Positions 47,044 to 57,391 are shown, numbered from the stretch's first letter. The stretch is DNA of 64,000 bases from an uncultured Acidobacteriota bacterium (GCA_903873705.1 CAIQPK010000031.1:1-64000), one strand, 5' to 3'. Program-made: numbers and translations. The notes: generated by a model from the sequence alone, not told the origin.

Positions 47044-47523
47044 ATGAAGCTTCATTCACTGCTGGCGTTAGCGCTCAGTGCAGCCGCCCTGAACGCTGAA
47101 TCTATGCCAGCTCGGCTGGTGGGATACTGGACCATCAAGCGCATCCTGCCGACCAGCAATGTCAGTTGTTGGGATCAAAAACAGGCTGAGGCCCTGCTCG
47201 GTACCCGGATCGAGTATCGAAGGGGTTCGATGCGGTGGAGCGATAAAGAGATTCCTATTCTCACCGTAATCACTCGTTCTGTTACTGCCAACGAGTTCAT
47301 CCAGGAGGGAGGTCATCCCCCTCCAACTTTCAAAGAGCTCGGGATTCGAACTCCAAGCATTACCGAGATCGATCTCCAGCATGATGACGCGGACGTCACC
47401 GGTGCATCGACCGAGGTACCGGGCGACACGATTTTAATAGCAGGTCCTAATCGCATCGTCGTCACAGCGTGCGGCGTCTACTATGAGGCTGTACGCGCAG
47501 CAAGCGCAAAGGCTCATCACTAG
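47044..47523 (+). CDS. Hypothetical exported protein
   Basis: 159 residues with a signal peptide (KLHSLLALALSAAALNAES) and two cysteines in the mature part (VSCWDQK and VTACGVYY) that could pair. AAGGAG precedes the ATG. Family not recognised. Its stop lies one base before the convergent mutS2 stop. Confidence 0.68.
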   Translation: MKLHSLLALALSAAALNAESMPARLVGYWTIKRILPTSNVSCWDQKQAEALLGTRIEYRRGSMRWSDKEIPILTVITRSVTANEFIQEGGHPPPTFKELGIRTPSITEIDLQHDDADVTGASTEVPGDTILIAGPNRIVVTACGVYYEAVRAASAKAHH

Positions 47524-47524
47524 A

Positions 47525-50065
47525 TCACTGCCGAAGTTCAACCATCGTCGCACCCTGGCCACCTTCGTTGTAGGGTGGCTCAGTGACGGAGGTGACGTGC
47601 GGATGGCTGCGGAGAAACTCTCGCAGCGTGCGGCGCAGGATGCCCATGCCTACGCCGTGCACGACGCGGATGCGTGGCAGGCCGGCGAGGAAGGCTCGCT
47701 CGAGGAAGCGTTCCACCTCGCTCTCGGCTTCATCAGCGGTGCGGCCGATGACATTGATCTCCGACGTCATGTATTCCGCATCGTCTGATCCTGTCGCCGT
47801 GGAAACGGTCACGCCACCGCGCTTGCGTGCGGACTGAACTGGTGTATCGGTGTGCACCGCGACCACCTCTGCCACGTCGGTCTTCGCCACACGCATCTTC
47901 ATGGAGCCCACGGCAACCTCTATAGTCTTCGCGTCAATCACGCGAGTGACGCGGCCTTCTCGGCCGAGCGACTTCAGCCGCACAAGGTCACCCTGCTTCG
48001 GATCGCGCTGGCGTTCAGCGTGCGGCGGAGCCTCCTCCTTGTCGGCGCCCGTATTGTGGGCGAGGACGGTGGACTGAAACTGCTCCGAAAACTCGCGGCG
48101 CAGCCGGGCCACGCGGAGCGCGGAGTCGCGTGCGATCTTTTGTGCGACCGTCTTGTCGTCAATCGCTTTAACGGTATCGCGGAGCTGCGACTCGAAATCC
48201 TTGATGAGTGTTTCCAGCTTTTCGCCCAACTCACGAATGCGGATCTTCTGTTCGGTGCGGCCTTCGGTTTCCAGTCGCAGGCGTTCTCTTGCTACGGCCT
48301 GCTCGCGCTCCGCCAGGCGCGCTCGCTCCTCGTTAGCGGCAGTTATCTGCGCGTGCAGGTCATCAAGGAAGCGGCCAATATCAGCGGTCTGCGTGCTCAT
48401 TTGTGAGCGCGCATTGGCAACAATGCTGGCGTCGAGGCCAAGTCTTGCAGCGATATTGAGACCGGCTGAGGCCCCGGGCACGCCGAGACGAAGATCGTAC
48501 GTCGGTGTGAGCGTGGCTTCGTCGAAGCCCACGGCAGCGTTCAGCACACCTTCATGACGCGTCGCATAGACCTTGAGCGAGGTGAGGTGGGTAGTGATCA
48601 GCGTCCACACCCCGCGATGCAAGAAGTGCTCTGCAACAGCGACGGCCAGCGCAGCGCCTTCTTCGGGATCGGTGGCGGAGCCGAGTTCGTCGAGCAGCAC
48701 AAGCGATTGATCGTCGGCAATGCCGGCAATGCAATTGACGTTCACCACATGTGCAGAAAATGTGGAAAGGTTTTGTTCGATCGATTGCGCGTCACCGATG
48801 TCCGCGTAGACCGCGGTGAAAAGCGGGAACCGCGCCTTCGCGGCGGGTACGGGCACGCCGGCCTGCGCCATTAGTGTCAGTAGTCCTGCTGTCTTTAGTG
48901 CTACGGTCTTTCCGCCTGTGTTGGGACCGCTCACGATCATTTGCTTCTTACCTACCGGTAACACGATGCTGAGCGGAACGATCTTCGCTTCCTGCCTGCG
49001 AAGCCGCAGTTCCAGCAAAGGATGCCGTGCGTCGACCAGTTCAAATAGCGCAGCCAAATTACTCTCATCGCGGCGTATGCTGCGCCCCAGGCTGGACCAC
49101 TCTTCAATCTCCTCGCGCTGCTCGGCAAAAACCGGCCTAACGCAATCGAGTTCCTGAGCGAATGTGGCCAGCGCCTGGTGCGCGTCCGCCTCGGCAAGAA
49201 TGGCCGCGCCGAGCAAGAGCGCTTCGCTCTGGCCTGCAACGGCGCGCGTCATCGCCACCAGAATGCGGTGCACTTCGGCTTGTTCCTCGTCGAGCAGGCG
49301 GACCAACTCGTTGTTGTGCTCGATCGTTTCCATCGGCTCGACGAAGACGGTTTGTCCGCTAGAGCTGGAGCCGTGGATCACGCCGCCGACCTTACGCTTG
49401 AACTCGGCCTTCACGGGGATAACGAAGCGCTCGCCGCGCACGGTGATCAGCTCTTCCTGAGTGCTGCCGCCTTCTGAGAGCTTACTGAGAGCCCGGCGAA
49501 GACTATCTTCGATAGCGCGATGCTGGCGCTCGAGCGCGCGGCGAATACGGCGTAGCTCGGGTGAGGCATCGTCGCTCAAGCTACCGTCCGCTTCAATCTT
49601 GCCACGGAGAAAGCGCAGCAGGTTGCCAAGGTCATGCTCGCGGAGCGGGTCCGAGAGTTCTTCCATCGCTGGCCACCTGTTGCGCACCGCATCCGGTGGC
49701 GAGAGCAGAACCTGGCGCCACGCTTCCACGCGCTCGGCCATGTCGAGCATCGACGTGAGCTCCAGCGGTTCCAGTGCGGCGCCGTCTATACGGGCCTTAT
49801 CAAGCAGGTCGGTGGGGTCAAAGAGGCCGCGGAACTCGAAGGCGTTTCCGGCGTTGACGAGTCTGCGCATCTCGGCGGTGCGCTGCTGCTGCTGGTCAAT
49901 CCACCGGAGGTCAGCGCTGGGTTCGAGTGCGGAAACCCAGGCCCGGCCGAGCGGCGACCGAGCGCCCGAAGCGAGCCGCTCACGCAGGGCTTCCCACTGC
50001 AGGGCAGTGCCGCCGCGCTCCAGCAGAGGCAGGGGAATGTTCGGAAGCAAATGCGATAACGTCAC
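47525..50065 (-). CDS. mutS2: Endonuclease MutS2
   Basis: 846-residue MutS-family ATPase without the mismatch-recognition domain. Core and clamp helices occupy about 1-300. Walker A GPNTGGKTVALKTAG lies near residue 380, Walker B LVLLDELGSATDPEEG near 462. A long coiled coil (about 520-640) follows. The C-terminal Smr nuclease domain has INVIGRTADEAE and the conserved VVHGVGMGILR. Family roles: suppression of homologous recombination or ribosome rescue (MutS2/RqcU type). Confidence 0.95.
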   Translation of the reverse strand: MTLSHLLPNIPLPLLERGGTALQWEALRERLASGARSPLGRAWVSALEPSADLRWIDQQQQRTAEMRRLVNAGNAFEFRGLFDPTDLLDKARIDGAALEPLELTSMLDMAERVEAWRQVLLSPPDAVRNRWPAMEELSDPLREHDLGNLLRFLRGKIEADGSLSDDASPELRRIRRALERQHRAIEDSLRRALSKLSEGGSTQEELITVRGERFVIPVKAEFKRKVGGVIHGSSSSGQTVFVEPMETIEHNNELVRLLDEEQAEVHRILVAMTRAVAGQSEALLLGAAILAEADAHQALATFAQELDCVRPVFAEQREEIEEWSSLGRSIRRDESNLAALFELVDARHPLLELRLRRQEAKIVPLSIVLPVGKKQMIVSGPNTGGKTVALKTAGLLTLMAQAGVPVPAAKARFPLFTAVYADIGDAQSIEQNLSTFSAHVVNVNCIAGIADDQSLVLLDELGSATDPEEGAALAVAVAEHFLHRGVWTLITTHLTSLKVYATRHEGVLNAAVGFDEATLTPTYDLRLGVPGASAGLNIAARLGLDASIVANARSQMSTQTADIGRFLDDLHAQITAANEERARLAEREQAVARERLRLETEGRTEQKIRIRELGEKLETLIKDFESQLRDTVKAIDDKTVAQKIARDSALRVARLRREFSEQFQSTVLAHNTGADKEEAPPHAERQRDPKQGDLVRLKSLGREGRVTRVIDAKTIEVAVGSMKMRVAKTDVAEVVAVHTDTPVQSARKRGGVTVSTATGSDDAEYMTSEINVIGRTADEAESEVERFLERAFLAGLPRIRVVHGVGMGILRRTLREFLRSHPHVTSVTEPPYNEGGQGATMVELRQ

Positions 50066-50102
50066 ACTCTTATCGTACTGTGATCATCGTGTGCTGCCAT
50101 GG

Positions 50103-51689
50103 CTAAGGGCAGGATGTGCCCAGCGCGATGTTCTTGTAGAACGTGAACGTTACGTCCTTGGGCAAGGCGACGATACAGGGCTTGTAATCGCGCTGAAATT
50201 GCGGGCTGTTCGCGAGTTCGTAGTCGCCCAGAAAGAAGGCCTTCAGCTTGAGTTCGACCGTGGTTCCGTCGGCTGGGCCGAGAATGATGTAGTCAGGGTG
50301 CCGCGCCAGCACGCTGGCGCCGTCTCCTTTCAGGTGACCGATTCTCTGTGTCCAGGGACCTTCGCGCGGAATGTCTTTCCTGCGGGCAATTTCCAGGTCA
50401 TTGAGACCGAGCATGTCGATGTACTGCATGGAGTCGGAGAAAAAAGGCGTGGCTCCTGCTGTGTTGAGCGCAACGACCGAATTCGGCTTCCAGTGGTCGC
50501 GAATGTATTCGCCCACCACCTGGCCAACGCTTGCGGCGGGGTCGGCATAGCGCGGATTTAGCTTTACGGTGCGCGTCTGAAACGCAAGAACGGTGAAGAG
50601 CAACCCGATAAAGACGGGCATCAGATCGGGCTGACGCAGAACGCCAAGGTTAGAAAGGTGCCTCACCAGCACAACCGCGAACAGGCTATACATGGGAATG
50701 CAGAAGCGGAACGCGATCATGTGATCCCCGCCAGAGACCAGCGGGAAAAAGGCGATCAAGCCAATGAACCACCAGAGGCCTGCCTCCACCGAAGTGAAGC
50801 AGCGGCGAGCCAGACAGAAAAGTGCAGCGATGCCAGCGCCTACCCCTAGAAAAGGTGGCGTCAACAGGAAATTCAACAGGTAGCGCGCGCCGGCGGCCAG
50901 CAATTCCGTGGGGCTAATGCCGCCCATCTTTGCGTACATCGTATTGGGCGCGATCTCGTGGAAATAAAACCAGCGAAATAACACCATGGGCAGCAGGATC
51001 AGGATGCCGATCGATGCCGACACGACTGCGGGGCGCCACCGATTTCCGTCGGCTGGCTTCGGTGCCACGAGCCCTACCACCCAGAGGCCAGCAAGGAGCA
51101 GACTACCTTCAGGGCGTGCGAGGGTGGCGATGGCAAGCAAGGCCACGCCGGAGAACAGGAAACGCTCCCTGCGCGGTTCGGCGCTGTCGAGATAGCGCAG
51201 CCCAGTCAACACTCCGATTGTGTTGAGGCACGCGTAGAGAATTTCATCCAGCCCGCCGAGGTCCCACACGATGAACATCCAGGAGGAAGCGATCAGCATT
51301 GCGCCCAGCAGACCGCCGAAAGTGCCGGCATGCCGGCGTAAATAAAAAAAGACGAAGACCACCAGCAGCGTGTGGCTGATGGTGTTCACGATTCTCGCGG
51401 CATATAACAACGGCACGCCCATCGCACCGGTAGCGGAGATCAACAGCAGGTGCAGGGGACTCGAAAAGCCCTCGACCCTGGGCCCCTGCAGGTTCCAGAT
51501 CGGTCCAGCACCGGCGATCAGGTGCCTGGCGTAACGCAGCGTGATGAACGCGTCATCATAAAAGAAGCGATAGTTGCCGTGAACGCAAGCTCCAACCAGG
51601 ATCACAGTGAGAGAGAAAACGATCAGTGTCGGCAGCCAGCCGGAAATGACAGGATTACCGGAATCCAAAGTCTGCTTGTCTGTGTGCAT
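50103..51689 (-). CDS. Multispan GT-C fold glycosyltransferase-like protein
   Basis: 528-residue polytopic membrane protein, with about 10-11 hydrophobic segments and a C-terminal soluble domain. The first extracytoplasmic loop has the DDAF motif YDDAFITLRYARHL and EGFSSPLHLLL, as in lipid-linked-sugar transferases related to mycobacterial AftB. The acidic pair is consistent with catalysis. Acceptor and donor are unknown. It is upstream of mutS2 on the same strand, 37 bases away. Confidence 0.75.
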   Translation of the reverse strand: MHTDKQTLDSGNPVISGWLPTLIVFSLTVILVGACVHGNYRFFYDDAFITLRYARHLIAGAGPIWNLQGPRVEGFSSPLHLLLISATGAMGVPLLYAARIVNTISHTLLVVFVFFYLRRHAGTFGGLLGAMLIASSWMFIVWDLGGLDEILYACLNTIGVLTGLRYLDSAEPRRERFLFSGVALLAIATLARPEGSLLLAGLWVVGLVAPKPADGNRWRPAVVSASIGILILLPMVLFRWFYFHEIAPNTMYAKMGGISPTELLAAGARYLLNFLLTPPFLGVGAGIAALFCLARRCFTSVEAGLWWFIGLIAFFPLVSGGDHMIAFRFCIPMYSLFAVVLVRHLSNLGVLRQPDLMPVFIGLLFTVLAFQTRTVKLNPRYADPAASVGQVVGEYIRDHWKPNSVVALNTAGATPFFSDSMQYIDMLGLNDLEIARRKDIPREGPWTQRIGHLKGDGASVLARHPDYIILGPADGTTVELKLKAFFLGDYELANSPQFQRDYKPCIVALPKDVTFTFYKNIALGTSCP

Positions 51690-51841
51690 CCTGCTCCGGG
51701 CCGAGTAAAGGCCGTGACGTCAACGCTGGCGCGGTCAAATGACTATAATCGGTAGTGATGCTCGGTAGTTTCGATTTTACCATTCCGCTGAATCTGGCCG
51801 GGCATCCTGCAAATTCACTTCACACCTGGAAACCAGGCTTT

Positions 51842-52831
51842 ATGAACTTCCCTGAAACCCGACTTCGTCGCCTGCGTTCCACTGCTGCCATGCGCTCTCT
51901 CGTTCGCGAGACCCATTTGCGTCCCGGTGCACTGATCTACCCCCTGTTCATCTGCGAGGGGGAGGGTGTGCGGCGGGAAGTCAGCTCGATGCCCGGGGTG
52001 TTCAACCTGTCGGTTGACGAGGCCGTAAAGGAAGCAGAAGCATGCGCAGCCCTGGGCATTGGCGGCGTGCTGTTGTTTGGCGTGCCTGACGACAAGGACG
52101 AGCAGGGAAGCGGCGCATGGGCCGCCGATGGCATTACCCAGCGCGGGTTGCGGGCGATCAAAGCAAGTGCTGCCGCATCTTCGCTGGTGTTGATAGCCGA
52201 TGTTTGCCTGTGCGAGTACACATCGCATGGCCATTGCGGCCTGGTGGTAAGAGATGGCGATCATTTCCACATTGAAAACGATGCCAGCGTTGGGTTGATC
52301 GCAAAGGCAGCAGCTTCGCTGGCTGAAGCCGGAGCGGACATCATCGCTCCGAGCGACATGATGGATGGGCGCGTGGCGGCAATCCGCCACGCTCTCGATG
52401 CCGCGGGCAGGCAGGACATTCCCATTCTTTCGTATGCGGCGAAGTTCGCCTCAGCGTTCTACGGGCCTTTCCGCGAAGCTGCGGGTTCGACGCCGCAGTT
52501 TGGCGACCGGCGTACTTACCAGATGGATGCCGCGAATATCCGCGAAGCCATGCGCGAGATTGAACAGGACATTGCAGAAGGCGCGGACATGCTGTTGATG
52601 AAGCCAGCGATGCCGTACCTCGACGTGATCCACAAGGCCCGTCAGCGCTTCGATCTGCCCATGGGGGCGTACCAGGTTTCGGGCGAGTACGCGATGCTGC
52701 AGGCGGCATTCCAGCGCGGCTGGCTCGAGCCGGAGCGTGCCATGCTGGAAAGCCTGCTAAGCATCCGGAGGGCGGGCGCGGACTTTATCGCGACTTACTT
52801 TGCGAAAGAAGCTGCGAGAGCCTTGGCTTAG
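51842..52831 (+). CDS. hemB: Porphobilinogen synthase (delta-aminolevulinate dehydratase)
   Basis: Condenses two 5-aminolevulinates to porphobilinogen in haem synthesis. About 329 residues from the ATG at 51842, the normal length; a longer frame starts at 51755. The Cys-rich zinc site [14 protein letters not shown] is the zinc-dependent type. Schiff-base lysines are in [14 protein letters not shown] and [11 protein letters not shown]. Monocistronic between the divergent GT-like gene and the convergent lysozyme gene. Confidence 0.95.
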   Translation: MNFPETRLRRLRSTAAMRSLVRETHLRPGALIYPLFICEGEGVRREVSSMPGVFNLSVDEAVKEAEACAALGIGGVLLFGVPDDKDEQGSGAWAADGITQRGLRAIKASAAASSLVLIADVCLCEYTSHGHCGLVVRDGDHFHIENDASVGLIAKAAASLAEAGADIIAPSDMMDGRVAAIRHALDAAGRQDIPILSYAAKFASAFYGPFREAAGSTPQFGDRRTYQMDAANIREAMREIEQDIAEGADMLLMKPAMPYLDVIHKARQRFDLPMGAYQVSGEYAMLQAAFQRGWLEPERAMLESLLSIRRAGADFIATYFAKEAARALA

Positions 52832-52843
52832 CGCTGTTGCGCG

Positions 52844-53302
52844 TCAGGCAAGGGTCGCCGGTAGCTGGCCACGAAACATGGCGGCTTCTGCTTTCCTTCT
52901 CTTCACCAGGCCGTCCGCGCGCTTACCGTTGACGTTTATCCAGAGGAGAAATTGCGCAGCAGCGCCCTCAAAATCCCCATCATTCAGTTTGTGCAACAAC
53001 GACGATTGTAGAAAATTCCCGCGCCCGACGTTGAAGCAAAAATCCACCAGCGCATCGAACTGGTGTTGTGAAATTTCCTCAGTCACGGCTCGATTGACTG
53101 AGTTGACGGCGACCGCCACATCGGCGCGGAGCATCATGTCGGCGTCGGCTTGCGAGATCTTCATGCCGGCCAGCAGGCCGGGCCCAGTGTGACCGTATCC
53201 GACAGTCCAGACGCCCCCGCTGTCCTGATAAGCCTCGAGGCGAAGGCCTTCAAAGCTCTTAGTGAGAGCCAAACCCGCGTCGCTGTAGGTGAATTGCTGC
53301 AT
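52844..53302 (-). CDS. Phage-type lysozyme (GH24, RrrD-like)
   Basis: 152-residue endolysin of the T4-like GH24 family. Catalytic Glu is in TKSFEGLRLEAYQD, and the Asp/Thr of the triad follow in DSGGVWTVGYGHT. Other conserved parts: FDALVDFCFNVGRGNFLQS and LLWINVNGKRADGLVKRR. No signal peptide or SAR helix, so a holin or lysis would be needed for access to peptidoglycan. GGGAGG precedes the ATG. It is a stand-alone gene between housekeeping genes, likely a domesticated or remnant phage gene. Confidence 0.9.
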   Translation of the reverse strand: MQQFTYSDAGLALTKSFEGLRLEAYQDSGGVWTVGYGHTGPGLLAGMKISQADADMMLRADVAVAVNSVNRAVTEEISQHQFDALVDFCFNVGRGNFLQSSLLHKLNDGDFEGAAAQFLLWINVNGKRADGLVKRRKAEAAMFRGQLPATLA

Positions 53303-53424
53303 ATTTCCTCCCTGTTGCTGTTGAATCCAATCGATTACCGTCGCATCAGATTCTGTTGGGTCTCACCCGGCGTCGTAAACTATTCTGTCGGCATTCCCAC
53401 ACGCAGCACCGAACGGAGCACACC

Positions 53425-54873
53425 TTGGCAGAGACAATTTATGACGTGGCGATCATCGGCGGCGGTCCCGCCGGCTACACCTGCGGCATCCGCGCCGCGC
53501 AGTTGGGGCTGAAGGTCGCCCTTATCGAAAAGACCGACAAGCTGGGTGGCACTTGCCTCCACGTCGGCTGCATTCCGACGAAGGCTATGCTGTTTTCGGC
53601 CGAAGTCTGGGACCACCTGAAGCACGCTGAGGGCTACGGGATCGACGGCGTGTCTGCGCCGAAGCTGAACTGGGACAACCTGTTCAAGCGCAAGAACGAC
53701 ATCATCGTGAAGCACACCAAGGGTCTCGACTTCCTGATGAAGAAAAACAAGATCACCGTGTTCCGCGGCCACGGTCGCATGACCGGACCGGCGAAGGACG
53801 GCGTTCTGACCATCGACGTCACTGCCGAAGACAAGGCCAAAGGCCAGGGCGCGGAAGCCCAGGCGGCGACCAAGGTGCAGGCGAAGAAGATCGTGCTCGC
53901 AACCGGATCCGATGCTCGCATGTTGCCTGGATACAAAGCCGATGACACGATCCTGACCAACATAGAAATCCTTTCTCTGCCCGCTTTTCCGAAGTCACTC
54001 GTGGTCATCGGCTCCGGCGCCGTGGGTGTTGAGTTTGCTTCGATCTTCAAGAGCTTTGGTGCGGATGTCACCATTCTTGAAGCGCTGCCACGCATCGTTC
54101 CAGTTGAAGACGAGGACGTCTCCAAGGAACTGACACGACTGTTCAAAAAGCGCGGCATCGACATCAACACCTCTTGCAAAGTTGAGAAAATTGAAAAGAC
54201 CAAAGGCGGCGTGAAGGTCAGTTTCACTGACGCCGCGGGCAAGGCTCAGACCAAGGAAGCCGAGAAGGTTCTGGTTGCCGTAGGCCGTGGCCCGCGTACC
54301 ACGGATGCCGGTATTGACAAGACGAACATTCAGCTTGATCGCGGCTTCATCCCCGTGAACGAGTGGATGGAAACCAGTGAGCCCGGGGTTTACGCCGTGG
54401 GCGACATCGTTGCCGGTCTGCCGCAGTTGGCGCACGTGGGAGCGATGGAAGGCGTCGTCGTAGCTTCGAAGCTCGCTGGAAAGTATGCCCGTCCCGTCCG
54501 CAAAGATCGCGTCCCGGGCTGTACGTACTGCGATCCGCAGATCGGTTCGGTCGGACTCACCGAAGCGCAGGCCAAGGAGAAGGGTTACCAGGTCAAGGTC
54601 GGCAAGTTTCCCTTCGTCGGCAACTCCAAGGCCACCATCGTCGACTCGCATGATGGCTTCGTCAAGGTCGTATCCGACGCCAAGTACGGCGAGGTGCTCG
54701 GTGTACATATCATCGGACCACAAGCGACAGAACTCATTGCCGAGTGCGTCGTTGCCCTGGAACTGGAAGCGACTGTCGAGGAATTGATGTTCACCATTCA
54801 CGCTCATCCCACGCTCGCGGAAAGCCTGTTGGACGGTTTCTCCAGCGTCGAGGGCATGGCGATCAACGTCTAA
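53425..54873 (+). CDS. lpdA: Dihydrolipoyl dehydrogenase (E3)
   Basis: 482-residue flavoprotein that reoxidises lipoyl groups of 2-oxoacid dehydrogenases. FAD-binding GGGPAGYTCGIRAAQ (about 13), redox disulfide GGTCLHVGCIPTK (about 42-50), NAD-binding GSGAVGVEFASIF (about 195), C-terminal His-Glu in HAHPTLAES. The TTG at 53425 with GGAG upstream fits the family N-terminus; a longer frame to 53356 is rejected. First of lpdA-lipB-sucB. Confidence 0.95.
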   Translation: MAETIYDVAIIGGGPAGYTCGIRAAQLGLKVALIEKTDKLGGTCLHVGCIPTKAMLFSAEVWDHLKHAEGYGIDGVSAPKLNWDNLFKRKNDIIVKHTKGLDFLMKKNKITVFRGHGRMTGPAKDGVLTIDVTAEDKAKGQGAEAQAATKVQAKKIVLATGSDARMLPGYKADDTILTNIEILSLPAFPKSLVVIGSGAVGVEFASIFKSFGADVTILEALPRIVPVEDEDVSKELTRLFKKRGIDINTSCKVEKIEKTKGGVKVSFTDAAGKAQTKEAEKVLVAVGRGPRTTDAGIDKTNIQLDRGFIPVNEWMETSEPGVYAVGDIVAGLPQLAHVGAMEGVVVASKLAGKYARPVRKDRVPGCTYCDPQIGSVGLTEAQAKEKGYQVKVGKFPFVGNSKATIVDSHDGFVKVVSDAKYGEVLGVHIIGPQATELIAECVVALELEATVEELMFTIHAHPTLAESLLDGFSSVEGMAINV

Positions 54874-54933
54874 GCTTGAGCGTTAGCAGCGATTGGAGCC
54901 CGGCCTGTGTGCCGGGCTCACGCATCTCTGATT

Positions 54934-55671
54934 ATGGTCATCCATCTTCTCCAACTCGGACGCATCCCTTACAGCGAAGGCCTGGCCGTCCAGCAGCGCG
55001 TGGTCGCCGCGCGTAAGGCTGGCGATATCGGGGACACCCTCTTACTGATGGAACATCCCCCGGTGCTCACGCTGGGTCGCAACGCAACGCGAGCAAACAT
55101 TCTTGCCACTGACGCGGAGCTGGCGCGCAAGGGGGTTGAGATCCACGAGATCAATCGCGGCGGCGATGTGACTTATCACGGACCGGGGCAGCTTGTCGGC
55201 TACCCAATTTTTGACCTTCGCGGCGATCTTCCTGGCAAGCGGGGACCGCACCTGGGGCCGGTAGACTTTGTGCGGCTGATGGAAGAAGCGCTCATCCTCA
55301 CCTGCAAAGACTTCGGCGTTCCTGCGCAGCGCATCTGCAAGCGGACCGGTGTGTGGACGCTGGCCGGCGGGTCGATCGTAGAAAAAAAGATCGCCGCCAT
55401 CGGGATTCATGTTTCTCAGGCGGTCACATCGCACGGCTTCGCGCTGAACGCGACAACGGACCTGCGCGACTTCGAGTGGATCGTCCCTTGCGGCATTACT
55501 GACCGCACCGTTACATCGCTCGAGCTCGAAGCAGCCGGAGACATCGAGCCCACGGTGGCTCGAGCCTCCGACAGCGTGGCCCGTAACTTCGGGCGTGTCT
55601 TTCAGCGGCAGATTCTCGCCGTCGATTCCCTCGCCGACCTGCTCGCCCCGGCTGCGCTGCCCATCCGCTAA
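54934..55671 (+). CDS. lipB: Octanoyl-[ACP]:protein N-octanoyltransferase LipB
   Basis: 245-residue transferase that moves octanoyl from acyl carrier protein to the E2 lysine for lipoate formation. RGG-T-H motif: NRGGDVTYHGPGQLVGYP (about 75). Catalytic Lys in EKKIAAIGIHVS (about 150) and Cys in IVPCGI (about 180) are both present. It lies between E3 and the E2 it modifies, so all three share lipoate metabolism. Confidence 0.95.
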   Translation: MVIHLLQLGRIPYSEGLAVQQRVVAARKAGDIGDTLLLMEHPPVLTLGRNATRANILATDAELARKGVEIHEINRGGDVTYHGPGQLVGYPIFDLRGDLPGKRGPHLGPVDFVRLMEEALILTCKDFGVPAQRICKRTGVWTLAGGSIVEKKIAAIGIHVSQAVTSHGFALNATTDLRDFEWIVPCGITDRTVTSLELEAAGDIEPTVARASDSVARNFGRVFQRQILAVDSLADLLAPAALPIR

Positions 55672-55751
55672 ACGCACGCGGCCAGGGGGCCACACCAATC
55701 GCCTATAATGATGAATTGGGCCTCTGAGCCCACTTACCGGAGAAGCTACAG

Positions 55752-57332
55752 ATGCCGATCGACGTCGTCATGCCCCAGATGGGTGAATCCATCACCGAAG
55801 GTACCCTCACCAAGTGGCTCAAGAAACCCGGCGACACGGTCGCTCGCGACGAACCGCTGTTTGAGATTTCTACGGACAAGGTGGACGCGGAAATCCCGTC
55901 TCCCGCAGCCGGCACGTTGGGTGAAATCAAGATTCAGGAAGGCGCAACGGTCAGCGTGAACACGGTCGTTTGCACTATCGACGAGACCGGCACGGCCTCT
56001 GCTCCTGCTCCGGTTGCTGCTGCGCCCAAGGAAGCCACGGTTACCCCCGCCGCCGCTGCCGCACCCGCTCCTGAAGCTGGTCCAGGGACCGAAGTGATGA
56101 TGCCGCAGATGGGTGAATCCATCACCGAAGGCACCATCACCAAGTGGCTCAAGAAGGTCGGTGACACGGTCGCTCGCGACGAACCGATCTTCGAAATTTC
56201 TACCGATAAGGTGGACGCTGAAATTCCTTCGCCCGTCGCCGGCACGTTGACTGAGATCAAGGTGCAGGAGGGTGCTACCGTCACCGTGAACACGGTTGTC
56301 GCGGTCATCGGCGGAGGAGCCGCTGCTACACCGGCTGCTGCTACACCGGCAGGTACCCCCCCCCAGACCAAGTCCGTACCTGTACCGGAAGCCCCTGTTG
56401 CAGCAGCAGCTTCGGCTGGCGAAGGTCTGCGTTCGTCTCCTCTGGTGCGCAAGATTGCCAAGGAGAACAACGTCGACCTGTCCGCTGTTGCGGCCACCGG
56501 CGCGTCGGGCCGTATCACCAAGCAGGATATTCTCGGCCATCTGGAAGGTGGCTCTCCCGCGGCAGCCAAGCCCACGGCCGCGGTACCGGCTGCTGCGCCG
56601 GCCAAGCCGGCTGCACCTCAGCCGCAGCCGGGCGAACTTGTTCCCATGACGAAGATGCGCGCCATCATCGCCAAACGCATGGTGGAATCCAAGGCTACCA
56701 GCGCCCATGTCCACACCGTCTTCAAGGTGGACATGACCCGCATTGTCAAACTCCGCGAGAGGGAGAAGAACAAGTACGAGCAGCGTAATGGCGTCAAGCT
56801 CACCTACATGCCGTTCATCACGCGTGCAGCGGTGCAGGCGCTCCGTAAGCACCCCATCGTGAATTCGACGATCCAGGGTGAGGCGATTCTGTACAACAAG
56901 AACATCAACATCGGTATTGCCGTGGCGCTGGAGTGGGGCCTCATCGTCCCGGTTATCAAGCAGACCGAAGAGAAGTCATTCCTCGGCGTGGCTCGCTCAA
57001 TCGTCGACCTTGCCGATCGAGCCCGCAACAAGAAGCTTGCTCCGGATGATGTCTCCGGCGGCACCTTCACCCTTACCAACTCCGGCATCTTTGGGGAAGA
57101 GTTTGGCACACCCATCATCGCTCAACCCCAGTCTGCGATTCTCGGGATCGGCGGCCTGAATAAGGAAGCCGTAGTGCTGACAGATAAGGATGGCAGCGAA
57201 GCCATCGCCATCCGCAGCGTTCAGCGCTTTACTCTCGGCTTCGATCACCGCATCATCGACGGATCTGACGCAGGCAAGTTTATGTCTGACTTCAAGGCCT
57301 ATCTCGAGAACTGGTCCGAAGACATCGGCTAA
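55752..57332 (+). CDS. sucB: Dihydrolipoyl acyltransferase (E2) with two lipoyl domains, SucB-like
   Basis: 526 residues. Two near-identical lipoyl domains (about 1-78 and 113-190), each with the lipoylated Lys in EISTDKVDAEIPSP, are followed by Ala/Pro-rich linkers. The peripheral-subunit-binding domain is RSSPLVRKIAKENNVDLSAV (about 230-265). The catalytic core ends with FDHRIIDGSDAGKF (about 500). The MPQMGESITEG form suggests a 2-oxoglutarate or branched-chain/pyruvate E2; the exact substrate is not certain. A nine-C tract is in the second linker (56356-56364). Confidence 0.92.
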   Translation: MPIDVVMPQMGESITEGTLTKWLKKPGDTVARDEPLFEISTDKVDAEIPSPAAGTLGEIKIQEGATVSVNTVVCTIDETGTASAPAPVAAAPKEATVTPAAAAAPAPEAGPGTEVMMPQMGESITEGTITKWLKKVGDTVARDEPIFEISTDKVDAEIPSPVAGTLTEIKVQEGATVTVNTVVAVIGGGAAATPAAATPAGTPPQTKSVPVPEAPVAAAASAGEGLRSSPLVRKIAKENNVDLSAVAATGASGRITKQDILGHLEGGSPAAAKPTAAVPAAAPAKPAAPQPQPGELVPMTKMRAIIAKRMVESKATSAHVHTVFKVDMTRIVKLREREKNKYEQRNGVKLTYMPFITRAAVQALRKHPIVNSTIQGEAILYNKNINIGIAVALEWGLIVPVIKQTEEKSFLGVARSIVDLADRARNKKLAPDDVSGGTFTLTNSGIFGEEFGTPIIAQPQSAILGIGGLNKEAVVLTDKDGSEAIAIRSVQRFTLGFDHRIIDGSDAGKFMSDFKAYLENWSEDIG

Positions 57333-57356
57333 GGTAAGTCAGCAATCAGGAACCAG

Positions 57357-57389
57357 CGGCAGACCACACGGTCTGCCGCTTTCGTTTTG
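57357..57389 (+). terminator. Intrinsic terminator after sucB
   Basis: 10-base perfect stem GCGGCAGACC / GGTCTGCCGC (57357-57366 and 57371-57380) with a four-base loop, followed by TTTCGTTTT. It ends three bases before the stop of the convergent small gene. Confidence 0.92.
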
Positions 57390-57391
57390 CT

